Assembly (NCBI RefSeq): GCF_002245535.1 | Contig: NZ_NKCN01000007.1 | Coordinates: 1 to 64,000 of the forward strand | DNA: 64,000 bases | Direction: 5' to 3' | Source of the DNA: Mycobacterium lehmannii | Lineage (GTDB): Bacteria > Actinomycetota > Actinomycetes > Mycobacteriales > Mycobacteriaceae | In this document: positions 22,527-32,716 of the stretch, one piece after another | How positions within the stretch are numbered: the stretch's first letter is position 1 | Layout of the letters: every line of letters begins with the position of its first letter | Program-made: the position numbers and the translations under genes | Notes under the pieces: generated by a model | What the model saw: only the letters and a program-made list of their open reading frames with translations | Database searches by the model: none | What the model was told of the DNA's origin: nothing

Positions 22527-24023
22527 ATGACCCTCGAGCAGCTCTATCTTGTGCTGCTGATCGCTGGGGTGGTGCTGCTGGCGAGCATCGTCGCCACCAG
22601 GGCCGCCAGCCGGGTCGGGCTGCCCAGCCTGCTGCTCTTCCTCTTCGTCGGCGTCATCGTCGGCGAAGACGGGCTCGGGCTGGACTTCGACAACTATCTG
22701 CTCGCCGACCACTTGGGCACGGTGGCGCTGGCCGTCATCCTCGTCGAAGGCGGCCTGACGACCCGGTTCTCCGACATCCGGCGCGTCCTCGCGCCTGCCG
22801 GTTTGCTCGCGACAGTCGGCGTCGCGGTCAGCATGCTCATCACGGCCGCCGGGGCGCACCTGCTGCTGGGTACCAACTGGCAGCTGTCGCTGCTGCTCGG
22901 CGCGGTCGTCTCCGTCACCGATGCCGCGGCGGTGTTCTCGGTGCTGCGCGTGGTGCCCCTGCCCCGCCGGGTGGCGGGCTTGCTGGAAGCCGAGTCCGGC
23001 TTCAACGACGCCCCCGCCGTCATCCTCGTTCTGATGTTCAGCGTGGCCCCGCTCGAGCTGTCGCCCGTGCACGCACTCACCGAACTGGTCTACGAGCTGG
23101 TGGTCGGTGCGGCGATCGGGATCGGCGTCGGCTATCTGGGCTCGATGGCGTTGCGCCGCATCGCGCTTCCGGCGTCGGGACTGTATCCGTTGGCAACGTT
23201 CGGGCTCGGCATGGTCGCGTTCGCGGCGGGCGGCACCGCACACGCCAGCGGGTTCCTCGCCGCGTATGTGGCCGCGGTCGTGCTCGCCAATACCGGGCTG
23301 CCTCACCGGTCGGCGACGCGGTCGTTCGCCGAGGGTCTCGGCTGGCTCGCTCAGATCGGACTGTTCGTCCTGCTCGGCTTGCTCGTCGACCCCAGTGACC
23401 TGGCCGCGGAGGTGGTGCCGGGCATCGTGACGGGTCTGGTGTTGCTGCTCGTCGCCAGGCCGCTGTCGGTGTTCGTCTCCCTGGTGTGGTTCCGGATCCC
23501 TTGGCGCGAACAGATTTTCGTCTCCTGGGCGGGTCTGCGCGGCGCCGTCCCGATCGTGCTGGCCACCTTCCCCATCGTGGGCGGTGTGCCCGACAGCGTC
23601 CGCCTTCTCAACATCGTGTTCATCCTGGTGGTGGTGTTCACACTGGTGCAGGGCCCCAGCCTGCGTTTCGTCGCGCATCGGCTGGGGCTGATCTCGAAGG
23701 AGGCGACGCGGGAGATCCAGGTGGAGTCGGCGCCCCTCGACGTGCTGGACGCGGAACTTCTGACGATGACGGTGCAGGCGCCGTCACGGTTGCACAACGT
23801 CACGGTGCTGGAATTACGGCTACCCGATCCGAGCGTGATCACGTTGATCATCCGCGACGGCCGCACCTTCGTGCCGCAGCCCGACACCCGCATCGCGATC
23901 GGTGACGAGCTGCTGATCGTCACCACCACCAAGACGCGTGCCGTGGCCGAACGCCGCCTGCGTGCGGTGAGCCGCCGCGGCAAGCTCGCGTACTGGTTCG
24001 ACGAATTCGGCGAAACCGATTAG
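22527..24023 (+). CDS. CPA1-type K+(Na+)/H+ antiporter with TrkA_C domain (NhaP2/CvrA-like)
   Basis: This 498-residue transporter has about 12-13 membrane helices (residues 1-390) followed by a cytoplasmic TrkA_C-type domain (APLDVLDAELLTMTVQAPSRL onwards). The transport core shows ESGFNDAPAVI, the ND signature of CPA1 exchangers, and SWAGLRGAVPIVLA. Relatives extrude K+ in exchange for protons, and the RCK_C domain often binds c-di-AMP; regulation here is inferred. The ATG at 22527 begins at the first helix; the open frame upstream has no plausible protein. It is divergent to the TrkA gene, with 184 bp between them. Confidence 0.9.
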   Translation: MTLEQLYLVLLIAGVVLLASIVATRAASRVGLPSLLLFLFVGVIVGEDGLGLDFDNYLLADHLGTVALAVILVEGGLTTRFSDIRRVLAPAGLLATVGVAVSMLITAAGAHLLLGTNWQLSLLLGAVVSVTDAAAVFSVLRVVPLPRRVAGLLEAESGFNDAPAVILVLMFSVAPLELSPVHALTELVYELVVGAAIGIGVGYLGSMALRRIALPASGLYPLATFGLGMVAFAAGGTAHASGFLAAYVAAVVLANTGLPHRSATRSFAEGLGWLAQIGLFVLLGLLVDPSDLAAEVVPGIVTGLVLLLVARPLSVFVSLVWFRIPWREQIFVSWAGLRGAVPIVLATFPIVGGVPDSVRLLNIVFILVVVFTLVQGPSLRFVAHRLGLISKEATREIQVESAPLDVLDAELLTMTVQAPSRLHNVTVLELRLPDPSVITLIIRDGRTFVPQPDTRIAIGDELLIVTTTKTRAVAERRLRAVSRRGKLAYWFDEFGETD

Positions 24024-24082
24024 CCGCGCGGAGGACTCGGCGCACAGCTCGCTGCCAGGCACTCGGGACTAACCTCGGTTCA

Positions 24083-24931
24083 GTGAGGTTCGCTTTCAAG
24101 ACATCGCCGCAAAACACCACGTGGGCCGACATGCTCGCGGTGTGGAAGGCCGCCGACCAGATCGACGTGTTCGAATCCGGCTGGACGTTCGACCACTTCT
24201 ACCCCATCTTCTCCGACTCCACCGGCCCCTGCCTGGAGGGCTGGGTGACGCTCACCGCGCTCGCGCAGGCGACCGAGCGGTTGCGCCTCGGTGTGCTCGT
24301 CACCGGCATCCACTACCGCCACCCCGCGGTGCTGGCCAACATGACCTCCGCGTTGGACATCGTGTCCGACGGCCGACTCGAGCTCGGTATTGGCGCGGGC
24401 TGGAACGAGGAGGAGTCCGAGGCGTACGGGATCGAGTTGGGTTCCATCCGTGAGCGGTTCGACCGCTTCGAGGAGGCGTGCGAGGTGCTCACCAACCTGC
24501 TCAGCCAGAAGACCACGTCGTTCGACGGGAAGTTCTTTCAACTGAAGGACGCTCGTAACGAGCCGAAAGGCCCGCAGCGGCCGCATCCCCCGATCTGCAT
24601 CGGCGGCAACGGCGAGAAGCGCACGCTGCGCATCACCGCCCGATACGCCCAACACTGGAACTTCGTCGGCGGAACGCCGGAGGTATTCGCCCGCAAGCGC
24701 GACGTGCTGGCCGGCCACTGCGCCGACATCGGACGGGATCCGGCCGAGATCATGCTGTCGGCCCACGTGCGGCTGGACCCCGACCTCAACTACGACAAGG
24801 CGCTGTCCGAGGCCGCGGCACTGGGACGGGAGGGTCTGGATCTGGCGATCATCTATCTGCCGCCGCCGCACGATCCGGCTGTGCTCGAACCGCTGGCCGA
24901 CGCGATCGCCGCGTCGGGCCTACGGCGTTAG
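24083..24931 (+). CDS. LLM-class (F420-dependent type) oxidoreductase
   Basis: This 282-residue luciferase-like TIM-barrel oxidoreductase probably uses F420H2 as mycobacterial members do. Typical segments are WTFDHFYPIF, LGVLVTGIHYRHPAVLANM, LGIGAGWNEEESEAYGI and PPICIGGNGEKRTLRITARYA. It starts with GTG at 24083. The substrate is unknown. It stands alone on the plus strand, 59 bp after the antiporter gene, and could be read through from it. Confidence 0.88.
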   Translation: MRFAFKTSPQNTTWADMLAVWKAADQIDVFESGWTFDHFYPIFSDSTGPCLEGWVTLTALAQATERLRLGVLVTGIHYRHPAVLANMTSALDIVSDGRLELGIGAGWNEEESEAYGIELGSIRERFDRFEEACEVLTNLLSQKTTSFDGKFFQLKDARNEPKGPQRPHPPICIGGNGEKRTLRITARYAQHWNFVGGTPEVFARKRDVLAGHCADIGRDPAEIMLSAHVRLDPDLNYDKALSEAAALGREGLDLAIIYLPPPHDPAVLEPLADAIAASGLRR

Positions 24932-25022
24932 CCGCCGTTTCTGACGGTCACGAAAATATAACGATTTGGCAAACGCGCGGTGGCAGCGCTTCAGCGCGAG
25001 GGAGTTCGCGCTTTCCAGTTCG

Positions 25023-25163
25023 CTAGACGCCGTAGAGACGAAGCTCGTCGGCAGTGATGAGGCGTTCGGCTTTGGCCGGGAACTCGCGGCTCTTCAGCGG
25101 ATGACGGAGGAGTGACCAGGCGATTCGGCTGACCCGAGACCGGGATAGCGGGTTGACATACAC
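25023..25163 (-). CDS. Possible 46-aa small protein
   Basis: In the 425-bp gap 24932-25356 a short minus-strand frame has a well-placed AGGAG (complement of 25172-25176) 8 nt before a GTG at 25163. It encodes a basic peptide starting VNPLSRSRVSRIAW after two residues and ending TADELRLYGV. Third positions are G/C-rich by eye, like real genes here. The frame is open upstream to an ATG at 25235. I do not recognise it. The remaining parts of the gap show nothing identifiable. Confidence 0.42.
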   Translation of the reverse strand: MYVNPLSRSRVSRIAWSLLRHPLKSREFPAKAERLITADELRLYGV

Positions 25164-25356
25164 GGAACTGACTCCTGTGTCGAAACCGATAGCTGACCGG
25201 GGCCCAACCTTACCGCAGTGCCCCCATGAAGTCATTAGAACCCGACAGCCGGCAAACTGTGGTAGGCGCGCCGGACAATCATCTGATGTTTTTAGAGTTG
25301 CTGAAGTGACGCATGTGACTCGGTTTCCGAATCGCTCGGTCTCCCGCCTCGTGCCG

Positions 25357-26187
25357 TCACGGTCGCAGGAACACGTCGTTCAGCGTCACGGTCCGCAGCC
25401 CGCGCGCCCGAATGATGTCGACCAACTCCCCGAAGACCTCGGTGACGGGCGAATGGTTGAGATGGCCGATCACAATCGTCTGCGCGGTGAAGTGTTTGTC
25501 GGCCATTGCGACGACCTCCGCGGCCGGGATCCACACGTGGTCCTCCAGCGTGCCCGACCACAACGTGTCGATGGTGTAGCCGAGATCGGCCGACACCTTG
25601 TCGACGTGGGGGCCGGTCGCGCCGTAGGGCGGCCGGAAGTACGGACGTGCGTCCACGCCGTACGTCTTCCACAGGAAGTCGTGGTTACGGCGGAACTGCT
25701 CGGCCACATCGACCAGTGACAGCTTGGTGAGGTCGGGGTGCGACCACGTGTGGTTGGCCAGCTGGATCTGACCGTCGTCGACCAGCGGACGCAGCAGGTC
25801 GGCGTGATCGGTCCACGACCGGTAGATCCCGTTGACGAAGTAGGTCAGGCGTATCCCGGTGTCCTTGGCGAATTGCGTGTAAGCCCGCACAACCTCACTG
25901 CTGACACCGTCGTCGACGGTCAGCGCCAACAGGTCCCCGTCGCCGGGCAGGCTGCTCAGCACGCCACCGCCGGGTAGCGCGATCCGCGCCGACGCCGGTG
26001 GCGGCGGCAACAGGCCGACCGAGGGTGCGGGCGGGACCTGCGCGGCCACACCAGCGACTCGCGGTTGTGCCGCGGTCGCGCAGCGGCTCAGGCCCACTGC
26101 GCCGAGGGTGGCGACGGACAGGGCCGCGACGAAGTTGCGCCGGTTGAGTCTCAGCCCGGCGCCGGCGGTTGGGGAGCGGCCGATCAC
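25357..26187 (-). CDS. Exported polysaccharide deacetylase (CE4/NodB)
   Basis: This 276-residue deacetylase probably acts on cell-wall or external N-acetylated sugars. The N-terminus has a twin-arginine-type signal (LNRRNFVAALSVATLGAVG) followed by a Cys (SRCATA). The NodB motifs are TVDDG (catalytic base and metal Asp), HTWSHPDLT (metal His pair) and RPPYGAT. The C-terminal IVIGHLNHSP supplies the last motif. It is downstream of gltD on the same strand (73-bp gap) but unlikely to be functionally linked to it. The natural substrate is unknown. Confidence 0.9.
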   Translation of the reverse strand: MIGRSPTAGAGLRLNRRNFVAALSVATLGAVGLSRCATAAQPRVAGVAAQVPPAPSVGLLPPPPASARIALPGGGVLSSLPGDGDLLALTVDDGVSSEVVRAYTQFAKDTGIRLTYFVNGIYRSWTDHADLLRPLVDDGQIQLANHTWSHPDLTKLSLVDVAEQFRRNHDFLWKTYGVDARPYFRPPYGATGPHVDKVSADLGYTIDTLWSGTLEDHVWIPAAEVVAMADKHFTAQTIVIGHLNHSPVTEVFGELVDIIRARGLRTVTLNDVFLRP

Positions 26188-26260
26188 CGCCCTTACTGTC
26201 GCGCGCTCGGGCGCAAAAGCCGCCCATTGCGCGGCGTGTCGCGCCGGAACCTACCGGGAG

Positions 26261-27727
26261 CTACCGCTGCGGTACGGCGGTCGGCTTGATCGGCGCCGGA
26301 AGCGCTGAGCGGCCCATCAGGTAGCGGTCCACACCCGCCGCGGCCGCGCGGCCCTCCGCGATGGCCCACACGATCAGCGACTGCCCGCGCCCCATGTCGC
26401 CCGCGACGAAGACGCCGGGCACCGAGGAGGCGAAGTCGGCGTCTCGGCTGACATTGCCCCGCTCATTGATCTCGACGCCGAGGTCGGTCAGCAGGCCTTT
26501 GCGCTCGGGACCGGTGAAGCCCATCGCGAGCAGCACGAGATCGGCTTCCATCTCGAACTCGGTGCCCTCGACCTTCTCGAACTTGCCCGCGTTCATCTTG
26601 ACCTCGTGGCCGCGCAGTCCGGTGACATGCCCGTCGCGGCCGATGAACTCCTCGGTGTTGACCGAGTAGACGCGCTCGCCGCCTTCCTCGTGCGCCGAGG
26701 ACACCCGAAACATCAACGGGTAGACCGGCCACGGCGTCGAGTCGGCGCGTGTCTCCGGCGGCCGCGGCATGATCTCGAACTGGTGCACGCTGGCCGCGCC
26801 CTGGCGGTGCGCGGTGCCCAGACAGTCGGCGCCGGTGTCACCACCGCCGATGATGATGACCTTCTTGTCCTTCGCGTGGATCGGCGGCAGGCCGTTCTCG
26901 TCGGTGACGGGGTCGCCGAACTGCACGCGGTTGGCCCACGGCAGGTACTCCATCGCCTGATGGATGCCGTCGAGCTCGCGACCCGGGATCGGCAGGTCAC
27001 GCCGCTCCGTCGCGCCGCCGGCGAGCACCACCGCGTCGAACTCCTTGCGAAGCTGCTGCGCTGTTATATCAATGCCGACGTTGACCCCGGTGCAGAACTC
27101 GGTGCCCTCGGCCGCCATCTGCTCCAGACGACGGTCGATGTGGCGCTTTTCCATCTTGAACTCGGGGATGCCGTAACGCAGCAGCCCGCCGATGCGGTCG
27201 TCGCGCTCGAACAGCGTGACGCTGTGCCCGGCGCGGGTCAGCTGCTGGGCGGCGGCCAGCCCGGCCGGGCCCGAGCCGACGACGGCGACCTTCTTGCCGG
27301 TCTTGACCTCCGGCGGCAGTGGCGTCACCCAACCCTCGTCGAAGGCCTTGTCGATGATCTCGACCTCGACCTGTTTGATCGTGACCGGATCCTGGTTGAT
27401 GCCCAGAACGCAGGAACCCTCGCACGGCGCGGGGCACAGCCGGCCGGTGAACTCCGGGAAGTTGTTCGTCGCATGCAGCCGTTCGATGGCGTCGCGCCAG
27501 CGGTCGTTGCGCACCAGGTCATTCCACTCGGGGATCAGGTTTCCCAGCGGACAACCGTTGTGGCAGAACGGAATCCCGCAGTCCATACAGCGGGTTGCCT
27601 GCTCACGCAGGGTGTCGTGGGAGAAGTCCTCGTAGACCTCTTTCCAATCGCGCAGGCGAATCGGCACGGGCCGCCGCTGCGGCGTCTCGCGCTGGGTGTA
27701 TTTCAGGAAACCGCGGGGATCAGCCAC
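26261..27727 (-). CDS. gltD: Glutamate synthase small subunit
   Basis: This is the NADPH-oxidising subunit of glutamate synthase, 488 residues. The N-terminal [4Fe-4S] cysteines are in [17 protein letters not shown] and [14 protein letters not shown]. The FAD fold is [17 protein letters not shown], and the NADPH fold is [17 protein letters not shown]. It passes electrons to GltB for reductive transfer of the glutamine amide to 2-oxoglutarate. The start overlaps the gltB stop by 8 bp, so the operon is gltB-gltD. Confidence 0.96.
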   Translation of the reverse strand: MADPRGFLKYTQRETPQRRPVPIRLRDWKEVYEDFSHDTLREQATRCMDCGIPFCHNGCPLGNLIPEWNDLVRNDRWRDAIERLHATNNFPEFTGRLCPAPCEGSCVLGINQDPVTIKQVEVEIIDKAFDEGWVTPLPPEVKTGKKVAVVGSGPAGLAAAQQLTRAGHSVTLFERDDRIGGLLRYGIPEFKMEKRHIDRRLEQMAAEGTEFCTGVNVGIDITAQQLRKEFDAVVLAGGATERRDLPIPGRELDGIHQAMEYLPWANRVQFGDPVTDENGLPPIHAKDKKVIIIGGGDTGADCLGTAHRQGAASVHQFEIMPRPPETRADSTPWPVYPLMFRVSSAHEEGGERVYSVNTEEFIGRDGHVTGLRGHEVKMNAGKFEKVEGTEFEMEADLVLLAMGFTGPERKGLLTDLGVEINERGNVSRDADFASSVPGVFVAGDMGRGQSLIVWAIAEGRAAAAGVDRYLMGRSALPAPIKPTAVPQR

Positions 27728-30700
27728 TGGCGGCCGCCATGATCGCCTCGTTGACGTCGGCGCCGGTGCGTTCTGCCTCGGCGATCGCCTCGAGCACCCG
27801 TTTGAAATCGCGGGGCATCACCTTGGTGAAGTGCTTCACGTTGTTGTCCCAGTCGTTGAGTATCCGTGCTCCGACAGCGGAATCGGTGGCATCGACGTGG
27901 GCCTGGATCATGCCCGCAAGCCATTCGAGGTCCTCCTCGTCGAGGCCCTCCAGTTCCACCATCTCGGCGTTGAGGTTGTCCGGTAACGCGCCGTCGGGGT
28001 CGTAGACGTAGGCGATGCCACCGGACATGCCCGCGGCGAAGTTGCGCCCCGTCGGACCGAGGATTGCGATCTTGCCGCCGGTCATGTACTCACAACCGTG
28101 GTCGCCCACACCTTCGACCACCGCGTGCGCACCGGAGTTGCGCACCGCGAACCGTTCGCCGACCTGGCCGCGGATGAACACCTGGCCGCTCGTCGCACCG
28201 AACAGGATCACGTTGCCCGCGATGATGTTGTCCTCGGCGACGTAGTCCTCGGGTGCGCTGTCCGATGGCCGCACCACGATCCGTCCACCCGAGAGGCCCT
28301 TGCCGACATAGTCGTTGGCGTCGCCGTAGACCCGGAGCGTGATGCCCTTCGGCACGAACGCCCCGAAGCTGTTGCCCGCCGAACCGTCGAAGGTGATGTC
28401 GATGGTGCCGTCCGGAAGGCCCTGCCCGCCATAGGCTTTGGTCACCTCGTGGCCGAGCATCGTGCCGACTGTCCGGTTGACGTTGGCGATCGTCGTCGAG
28501 AAGCGCACCGGCGTCTGTGAATCCAGCGCTTCGCGGCACATCACGATCAGCTGCTGGTCGAGCGCCTTGTCAAGGCCGTGGTCCTGACGCGAACTGCAAT
28601 ACAGGTCCTGGTTCATGAACGCCGACTCGGGCTCGTGCAGAACCGGCGTCAGGTCGAGCTTGTAGGCCTTCCAGTGCTCGGCGGCCTTCGTGGTGTCCAG
28701 CGCGCCGACTTGCCCCACCATCTCGTTGACGGTGCGGAAGCCCAACTGGGCCATCATCTCCCGCACCTCTTCGGCGATGAACATGAAGAAGTTCTCGACG
28801 AATTCGGGCTTTCCGGTGAACCGCTCGCGCAGCACCGGATTCTGGGTGGCCACGCCCACCGGACAGGTATCGAGGTGGCAGACGCGCATCATGATGCACC
28901 CCGAGACCACCAGCGGCGCGGTGGCGAAGCCGAACTCCTCGGCGCCGAGCAGTGCGGCGACCACGACGTCGCGGCCCGTCTTGAGCTGACCGTCCACCTG
29001 GACGACGATGCGGTCGCGAAGACCGTTGAGCAGCAACGTCTGCTGGGTTTCGGCCAGTCCGAGTTCCCACGGGGCGCCAGCGTGCTTCATCGACGTCAGC
29101 GGGGTCGCGCCGGTGCCGCCGTCGTGGCCGGAGATCAGCACGACGTCGGCATGCGCCTTGGACACACCGGCGGCAACCGTTCCGACGCCGTTCTCGGATA
29201 CCAGCTTGACGTGCACGCGCGCCTGCGGGTTGGCGTTCTTCAGGTCGTGGATCAGCTGCGCGAGATCCTCGATCGAATAGATGTCGTGGTGCGGCGGCGG
29301 AGAGATCAGGCCGACGCCGGGCGTCGAGTGCCGCACCTCGGCGACCCACGGGTAGACCTTGCCACCCGGAAGCTGGCCGCCCTCACCGGGTTTCGCGCCC
29401 TGAGCCATCTTGATCTGGATGTCGGTGCAATTGCTCAGGTAGTGGCTCGTCACGCCGAACCGCCCCGAGGCCACCTGCTTGATCGCGCTGCGGCGCCAGT
29501 CGCCGTTCTCGTCGCGGTCGAAACGCGACACCGCCTCGCCGCCTTCGCCCGAATTCGATCGTCCGCCAAGGCGGTTCATCGCGATGGCCAACGTCTCGTG
29601 CGCCTCGGCGGAGATCGAGCCGTAACTCATCGCGCCGGTCGAGAACCGCTTGACGATCTCGCTGGCCGGCTCCACCTCCTCGAGCGGCACCGGCGGGCGC
29701 AACCCGTCGCGGAACTTGAGCAGGCCGCGCAGCGAGGCCATCCGCTCGCTCTGATCGTCGACGAGCTTGGTGTATTCCTTGAAGATCTCGTACTGGCCGG
29801 TGCGAGTGGAATGTTGCAGCTTGAACACCGTGTCCGGGTTGAACAGGTGGTACTCACCCTCCCGGCGCCACTGGTACTCGCCGCCGACCTCGAGTTCGCG
29901 GTGCGCCCACTCGTCGGGCCGGTCGAGATAAGCCAACGCGTGCCGGGCGGCGACGTCGTCGGCGATGTCGTTGAGGTCGATTCCGCCGACGGGACAGGTC
30001 AATCCGGTGAAGTACTCGTCGAGCACCTGCTGGTTGATGCCGATGGCCTGGAACAGCTGGGCGCCGGTGTAGGAGGCCAGCGTCGAGATGCCCATCTTCG
30101 ACATCACCTTCAGCACGCCCTTGCCCGCGGCCTTGACGTAGTTGGCCTTGGCCTGGTCGCTGGAGATGCCGGTGATCACGCCGCGGTCGACCATGTCCTC
30201 GATCGACTCGAAGGCCATGTATGGGTTGATCGCAGCCGCGCCGAAGCCGCACAGCATAGCCATGTGGTGCACCTCGCGGGCGTCGCCGGCCTCCACGACC
30301 AGCCCGACCTTTGTGCGGGTGCGTTCCCGGACGAGGTGGTGGTGCACGGCCGAGACCGACAGCAGCGACGGGATCGGCGCCATCTGCTCGTTGGATTCGC
30401 GATCCGAGAGCACGATGATGCGGGCTCCCTCGCGAATCGCGGTCGACACCTTGGCGCGCACGTTGTCCAGCGCCTCCTTGAGACCCTGCCCGCCTCGGTT
30501 GACCGGATACAGGCAGCGGATGACGGCCGCGCGCATGCCGTGCTTACGCCCGCGGATCTCGTGGTCGGGGTCGACGCAGATCAACTTGGACAGGTCGGCG
30601 TTGCGCAGGATCGGCTGCGAGAGCACGATCTGTCTGCAGGATTCCGGACCCGGGTTGAGCAGGTCGCCCTCCGGTCCGACTGCGCCCTGCAGGCTGGTGA

Positions 30701-32309
30701 CGACTTCTTCCCGGATGGCGTCCAGCGGTGGGTTGGTCACCTGGGCGAACAGCTGCTGGAAGTAGTCGTAGAGCATCCGCGGGCGTTGCGAGAGCACCGC
30801 GACCGGAGTGTCGGTGCCCATCGAGCCCAGCGCCTCGGCGCCGGTGCGCGCCATCGGCGCGACCAACAGGTTGAGCTCCTCGTAGGTGAAGCCGAAGATC
30901 TGCTGGCGCAGCACGACCCGGTGGTGCGGCATCCGCACATAGTCGCCCGGCGGCAGCTCATCGAGGTCGAACAGGCCGGCGTCGAGCCACTCCTGGTAAG
31001 GGTGCTCGGCGGCGAGCTCGGCCTTGATCTCCTCATCGGAGACGATGCGGCCCTTGGAGGTGTCGACCAGGAACATGCGGCCGGGCTGCAGACGCATCCG
31101 CTTGACGACGGTCGACGGGTCGAGTTCGAGCACGCCTGCCTCCGACGCCATCACCACCAGGCCGTCGGCGGTGACCCAGATCCGCGACGGACGCAGGCCG
31201 TTGCGGTCGAGCACGGCGCCGATCACCGTGCCGTCGGTGAAGCAGACCGATGCCGGGCCGTCCCACGGCTCCATCAGCGAGTCGTGGAACTCGTAGAACG
31301 CCCGGCGCGCCGGGTCCATCGACTCGTGTCGCTCCCACGCCTCCGGGATCATCATCAGCATCGCGTGCGGCAGGCTTCGCCCGCCCAGGTGCAGGAGTTC
31401 GAGCACCTCGTCGAACCGGGCGGTGTCCGACGCCCCGGGGGTGCACACCGGGGTGATCTTGTCGAGATCCTGATTCGGGCCGAACACGTCGGTCTTGATG
31501 AGCGCCTCTCGTGCGCGCATCCAGTTCTCGTTGCCGGTGACGGTGTTGATCTCGCCGTTGTGGGCGATGCGCCGGAACGGGTGGGCCAGCGGCCACGACG
31601 GGAACGTGTTGGTCGAGAAGCGTGAGTGCACGATGCCCAGCGCACTGGTGAGGCGGTCGTCTTGCAGGTCGAGGTAGAAGGCCTTGAGCTGCGGGGTGGT
31701 CAGCATGCCCTTGTAGACGAAGGTTTGCCCGGAAAGGCTTGGGAAGTAGACGGTTTCACGCCCGGGCCCGTCCTGGCCCGGGCCCTTGGTGCCCAGCTCG
31801 TGCTCGGCGCGCTTGCGCACCACGTACGCGCGACGCTCCAAATCCATGCCCGACGCACCGCCCATGAACACCTGCCGGAATGTCGGCATCGCGTCGCGGG
31901 CCAGCGCGCCCAGCGGCGAGTCGTCGATCGGCACCTCGCGCCAGCCCAGGACCTCGAGTCCTTCGGCCTCGGCGATCTTCTCGACGGCCTCACACGCGGT
32001 CGCCGCATCCTTCGACGACTGCGGCAGGAACGCGATTCCGGTGGCGTAGCTACCCGGCTCCGGCAGCTCGAAGTCGACCACCTCGCGCAGGAACGCGTCG
32101 GGAACCTGCAACATGATGCCCGCACCATCGCCGGTGTTCGGCTCGGCACCCTGCGCGCCGCGGTGCTCCAGGTTCACCAGGGCGGTGATCGCCTTGTCGA
32201 CGATGTCGCGACTGCGGCGGCCGTGCATATCGGCCACCATCGCGACGCCGCACGCATCGTGCTCGAACGCGGGGTTGTACAGCCCTTGCATCCTGGGCGC
32301 CATTCGCAC
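27720..32309 (-). CDS. gltB: Glutamate synthase large subunit
   Basis: This 1,529-residue subunit combines glutaminase, central, FMN-binding synthase and GXGXG domains. The catalytic N-terminal Cys follows a short propeptide (residue 20 in [11 protein letters not shown]). The FMN/synthase part contains [18 protein letters not shown] and [14 protein letters not shown]. The 3Fe-4S cysteines lie in [17 protein letters not shown]. The GXGXG repeats are near the C-terminus ([19 protein letters not shown]). Start choice between 32309 and the in-frame ATG at 32303 is open. It is first in the operon with gltD; a promoter candidate lies about 130 bp upstream. Confidence 0.97.
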   Translation of the reverse strand: MRMAPRMQGLYNPAFEHDACGVAMVADMHGRRSRDIVDKAITALVNLEHRGAQGAEPNTGDGAGIMLQVPDAFLREVVDFELPEPGSYATGIAFLPQSSKDAATACEAVEKIAEAEGLEVLGWREVPIDDSPLGALARDAMPTFRQVFMGGASGMDLERRAYVVRKRAEHELGTKGPGQDGPGRETVYFPSLSGQTFVYKGMLTTPQLKAFYLDLQDDRLTSALGIVHSRFSTNTFPSWPLAHPFRRIAHNGEINTVTGNENWMRAREALIKTDVFGPNQDLDKITPVCTPGASDTARFDEVLELLHLGGRSLPHAMLMMIPEAWERHESMDPARRAFYEFHDSLMEPWDGPASVCFTDGTVIGAVLDRNGLRPSRIWVTADGLVVMASEAGVLELDPSTVVKRMRLQPGRMFLVDTSKGRIVSDEEIKAELAAEHPYQEWLDAGLFDLDELPPGDYVRMPHHRVVLRQQIFGFTYEELNLLVAPMARTGAEALGSMGTDTPVAVLSQRPRMLYDYFQQLFAQVTNPPLDAIREEVVTSLQGAVGPEGDLLNPGPESCRQIVLSQPILRNADLSKLICVDPDHEIRGRKHGMRAAVIRCLYPVNRGGQGLKEALDNVRAKVSTAIREGARIIVLSDRESNEQMAPIPSLLSVSAVHHHLVRERTRTKVGLVVEAGDAREVHHMAMLCGFGAAAINPYMAFESIEDMVDRGVITGISSDQAKANYVKAAGKGVLKVMSKMGISTLASYTGAQLFQAIGINQQVLDEYFTGLTCPVGGIDLNDIADDVAARHALAYLDRPDEWAHRELEVGGEYQWRREGEYHLFNPDTVFKLQHSTRTGQYEIFKEYTKLVDDQSERMASLRGLLKFRDGLRPPVPLEEVEPASEIVKRFSTGAMSYGSISAEAHETLAIAMNRLGGRSNSGEGGEAVSRFDRDENGDWRRSAIKQVASGRFGVTSHYLSNCTDIQIKMAQGAKPGEGGQLPGGKVYPWVAEVRHSTPGVGLISPPPHHDIYSIEDLAQLIHDLKNANPQARVHVKLVSENGVGTVAAGVSKAHADVVLISGHDGGTGATPLTSMKHAGAPWELGLAETQQTLLLNGLRDRIVVQVDGQLKTGRDVVVAALLGAEEFGFATAPLVVSGCIMMRVCHLDTCPVGVATQNPVLRERFTGKPEFVENFFMFIAEEVREMMAQLGFRTVNEMVGQVGALDTTKAAEHWKAYKLDLTPVLHEPESAFMNQDLYCSSRQDHGLDKALDQQLIVMCREALDSQTPVRFSTTIANVNRTVGTMLGHEVTKAYGGQGLPDGTIDITFDGSAGNSFGAFVPKGITLRVYGDANDYVGKGLSGGRIVVRPSDSAPEDYVAEDNIIAGNVILFGATSGQVFIRGQVGERFAVRNSGAHAVVEGVGDHGCEYMTGGKIAILGPTGRNFAAGMSGGIAYVYDPDGALPDNLNAEMVELEGLDEEDLEWLAGMIQAHVDATDSAVGARILNDWDNNVKHFTKVMPRDFKRVLEAIAEAERTGADVNEAIMAAASG

Positions 32310-32445
32310 CTACCCTTTTCCTGCACGTCTTATGAAGCTTCTGCCTGACAGCCGTAGACAGCGGCGGTTAGCCGGTCCGGCCATGGAGTGCCTTCGTGCA
32401 GCATCGAACGCCGGCCTGTATCCACTTGCCCCGAGTGGAGAAAAC

Positions 32446-32474
32446 GATATGACAAACACCGGGTGACATGCCAA
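32446..32474 (-). promoter_or_regulatory. Candidate gltB promoter; rest of 32310-32716 unassigned
   Basis: Reading the minus strand, TTGGCA (complement of 32469-32474) and CATATC (complement of 32446-32451) are spaced 17 bp, giving a leader of about 130 nt to gltB. The other parts of this 407-bp gap show no convincing gene. A short plus-strand frame from 32506 runs into the copper ATPase gene and is not credible. Confidence 0.45.
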
Positions 32475-32716
32475 CTTAGTAGACCCTAACTACATCGGCG
32501 GGACGGTGCGGCCGTCTCGCTTGCCACCACTCGGTTTTGCACCCAACATCGTTGCGGCCCTGGGGTTTTCAAGGCGATCAGCGATTCTCCAGCGGGGTGC
32601 GGTACACGTCACACTTGCCTCCCGACGCCGCCTGGCGTTTGCTGAAGGGCGCTATTTCGGCGCTTTTTCCAGCTTAGACCGCTGCGTACGAGTTTGCGAA
32701 AAGCCTAGCCAGATTC

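Noticed and set aside
22449..23678. 409-codon minus-strand frame opposite the antiporter gene
   Set aside because: Its His/Gln/Asp-rich translation is the mirror of a hydrophobic membrane-protein gene; there is no domain or ribosome-binding site.
28578..31625. 1,015-codon open frame on the plus strand
   Set aside because: It is antisense to gltB, whose product is unmistakable. Long antisense frames are a by-product of high GC, and the translation has no recognisable domain.
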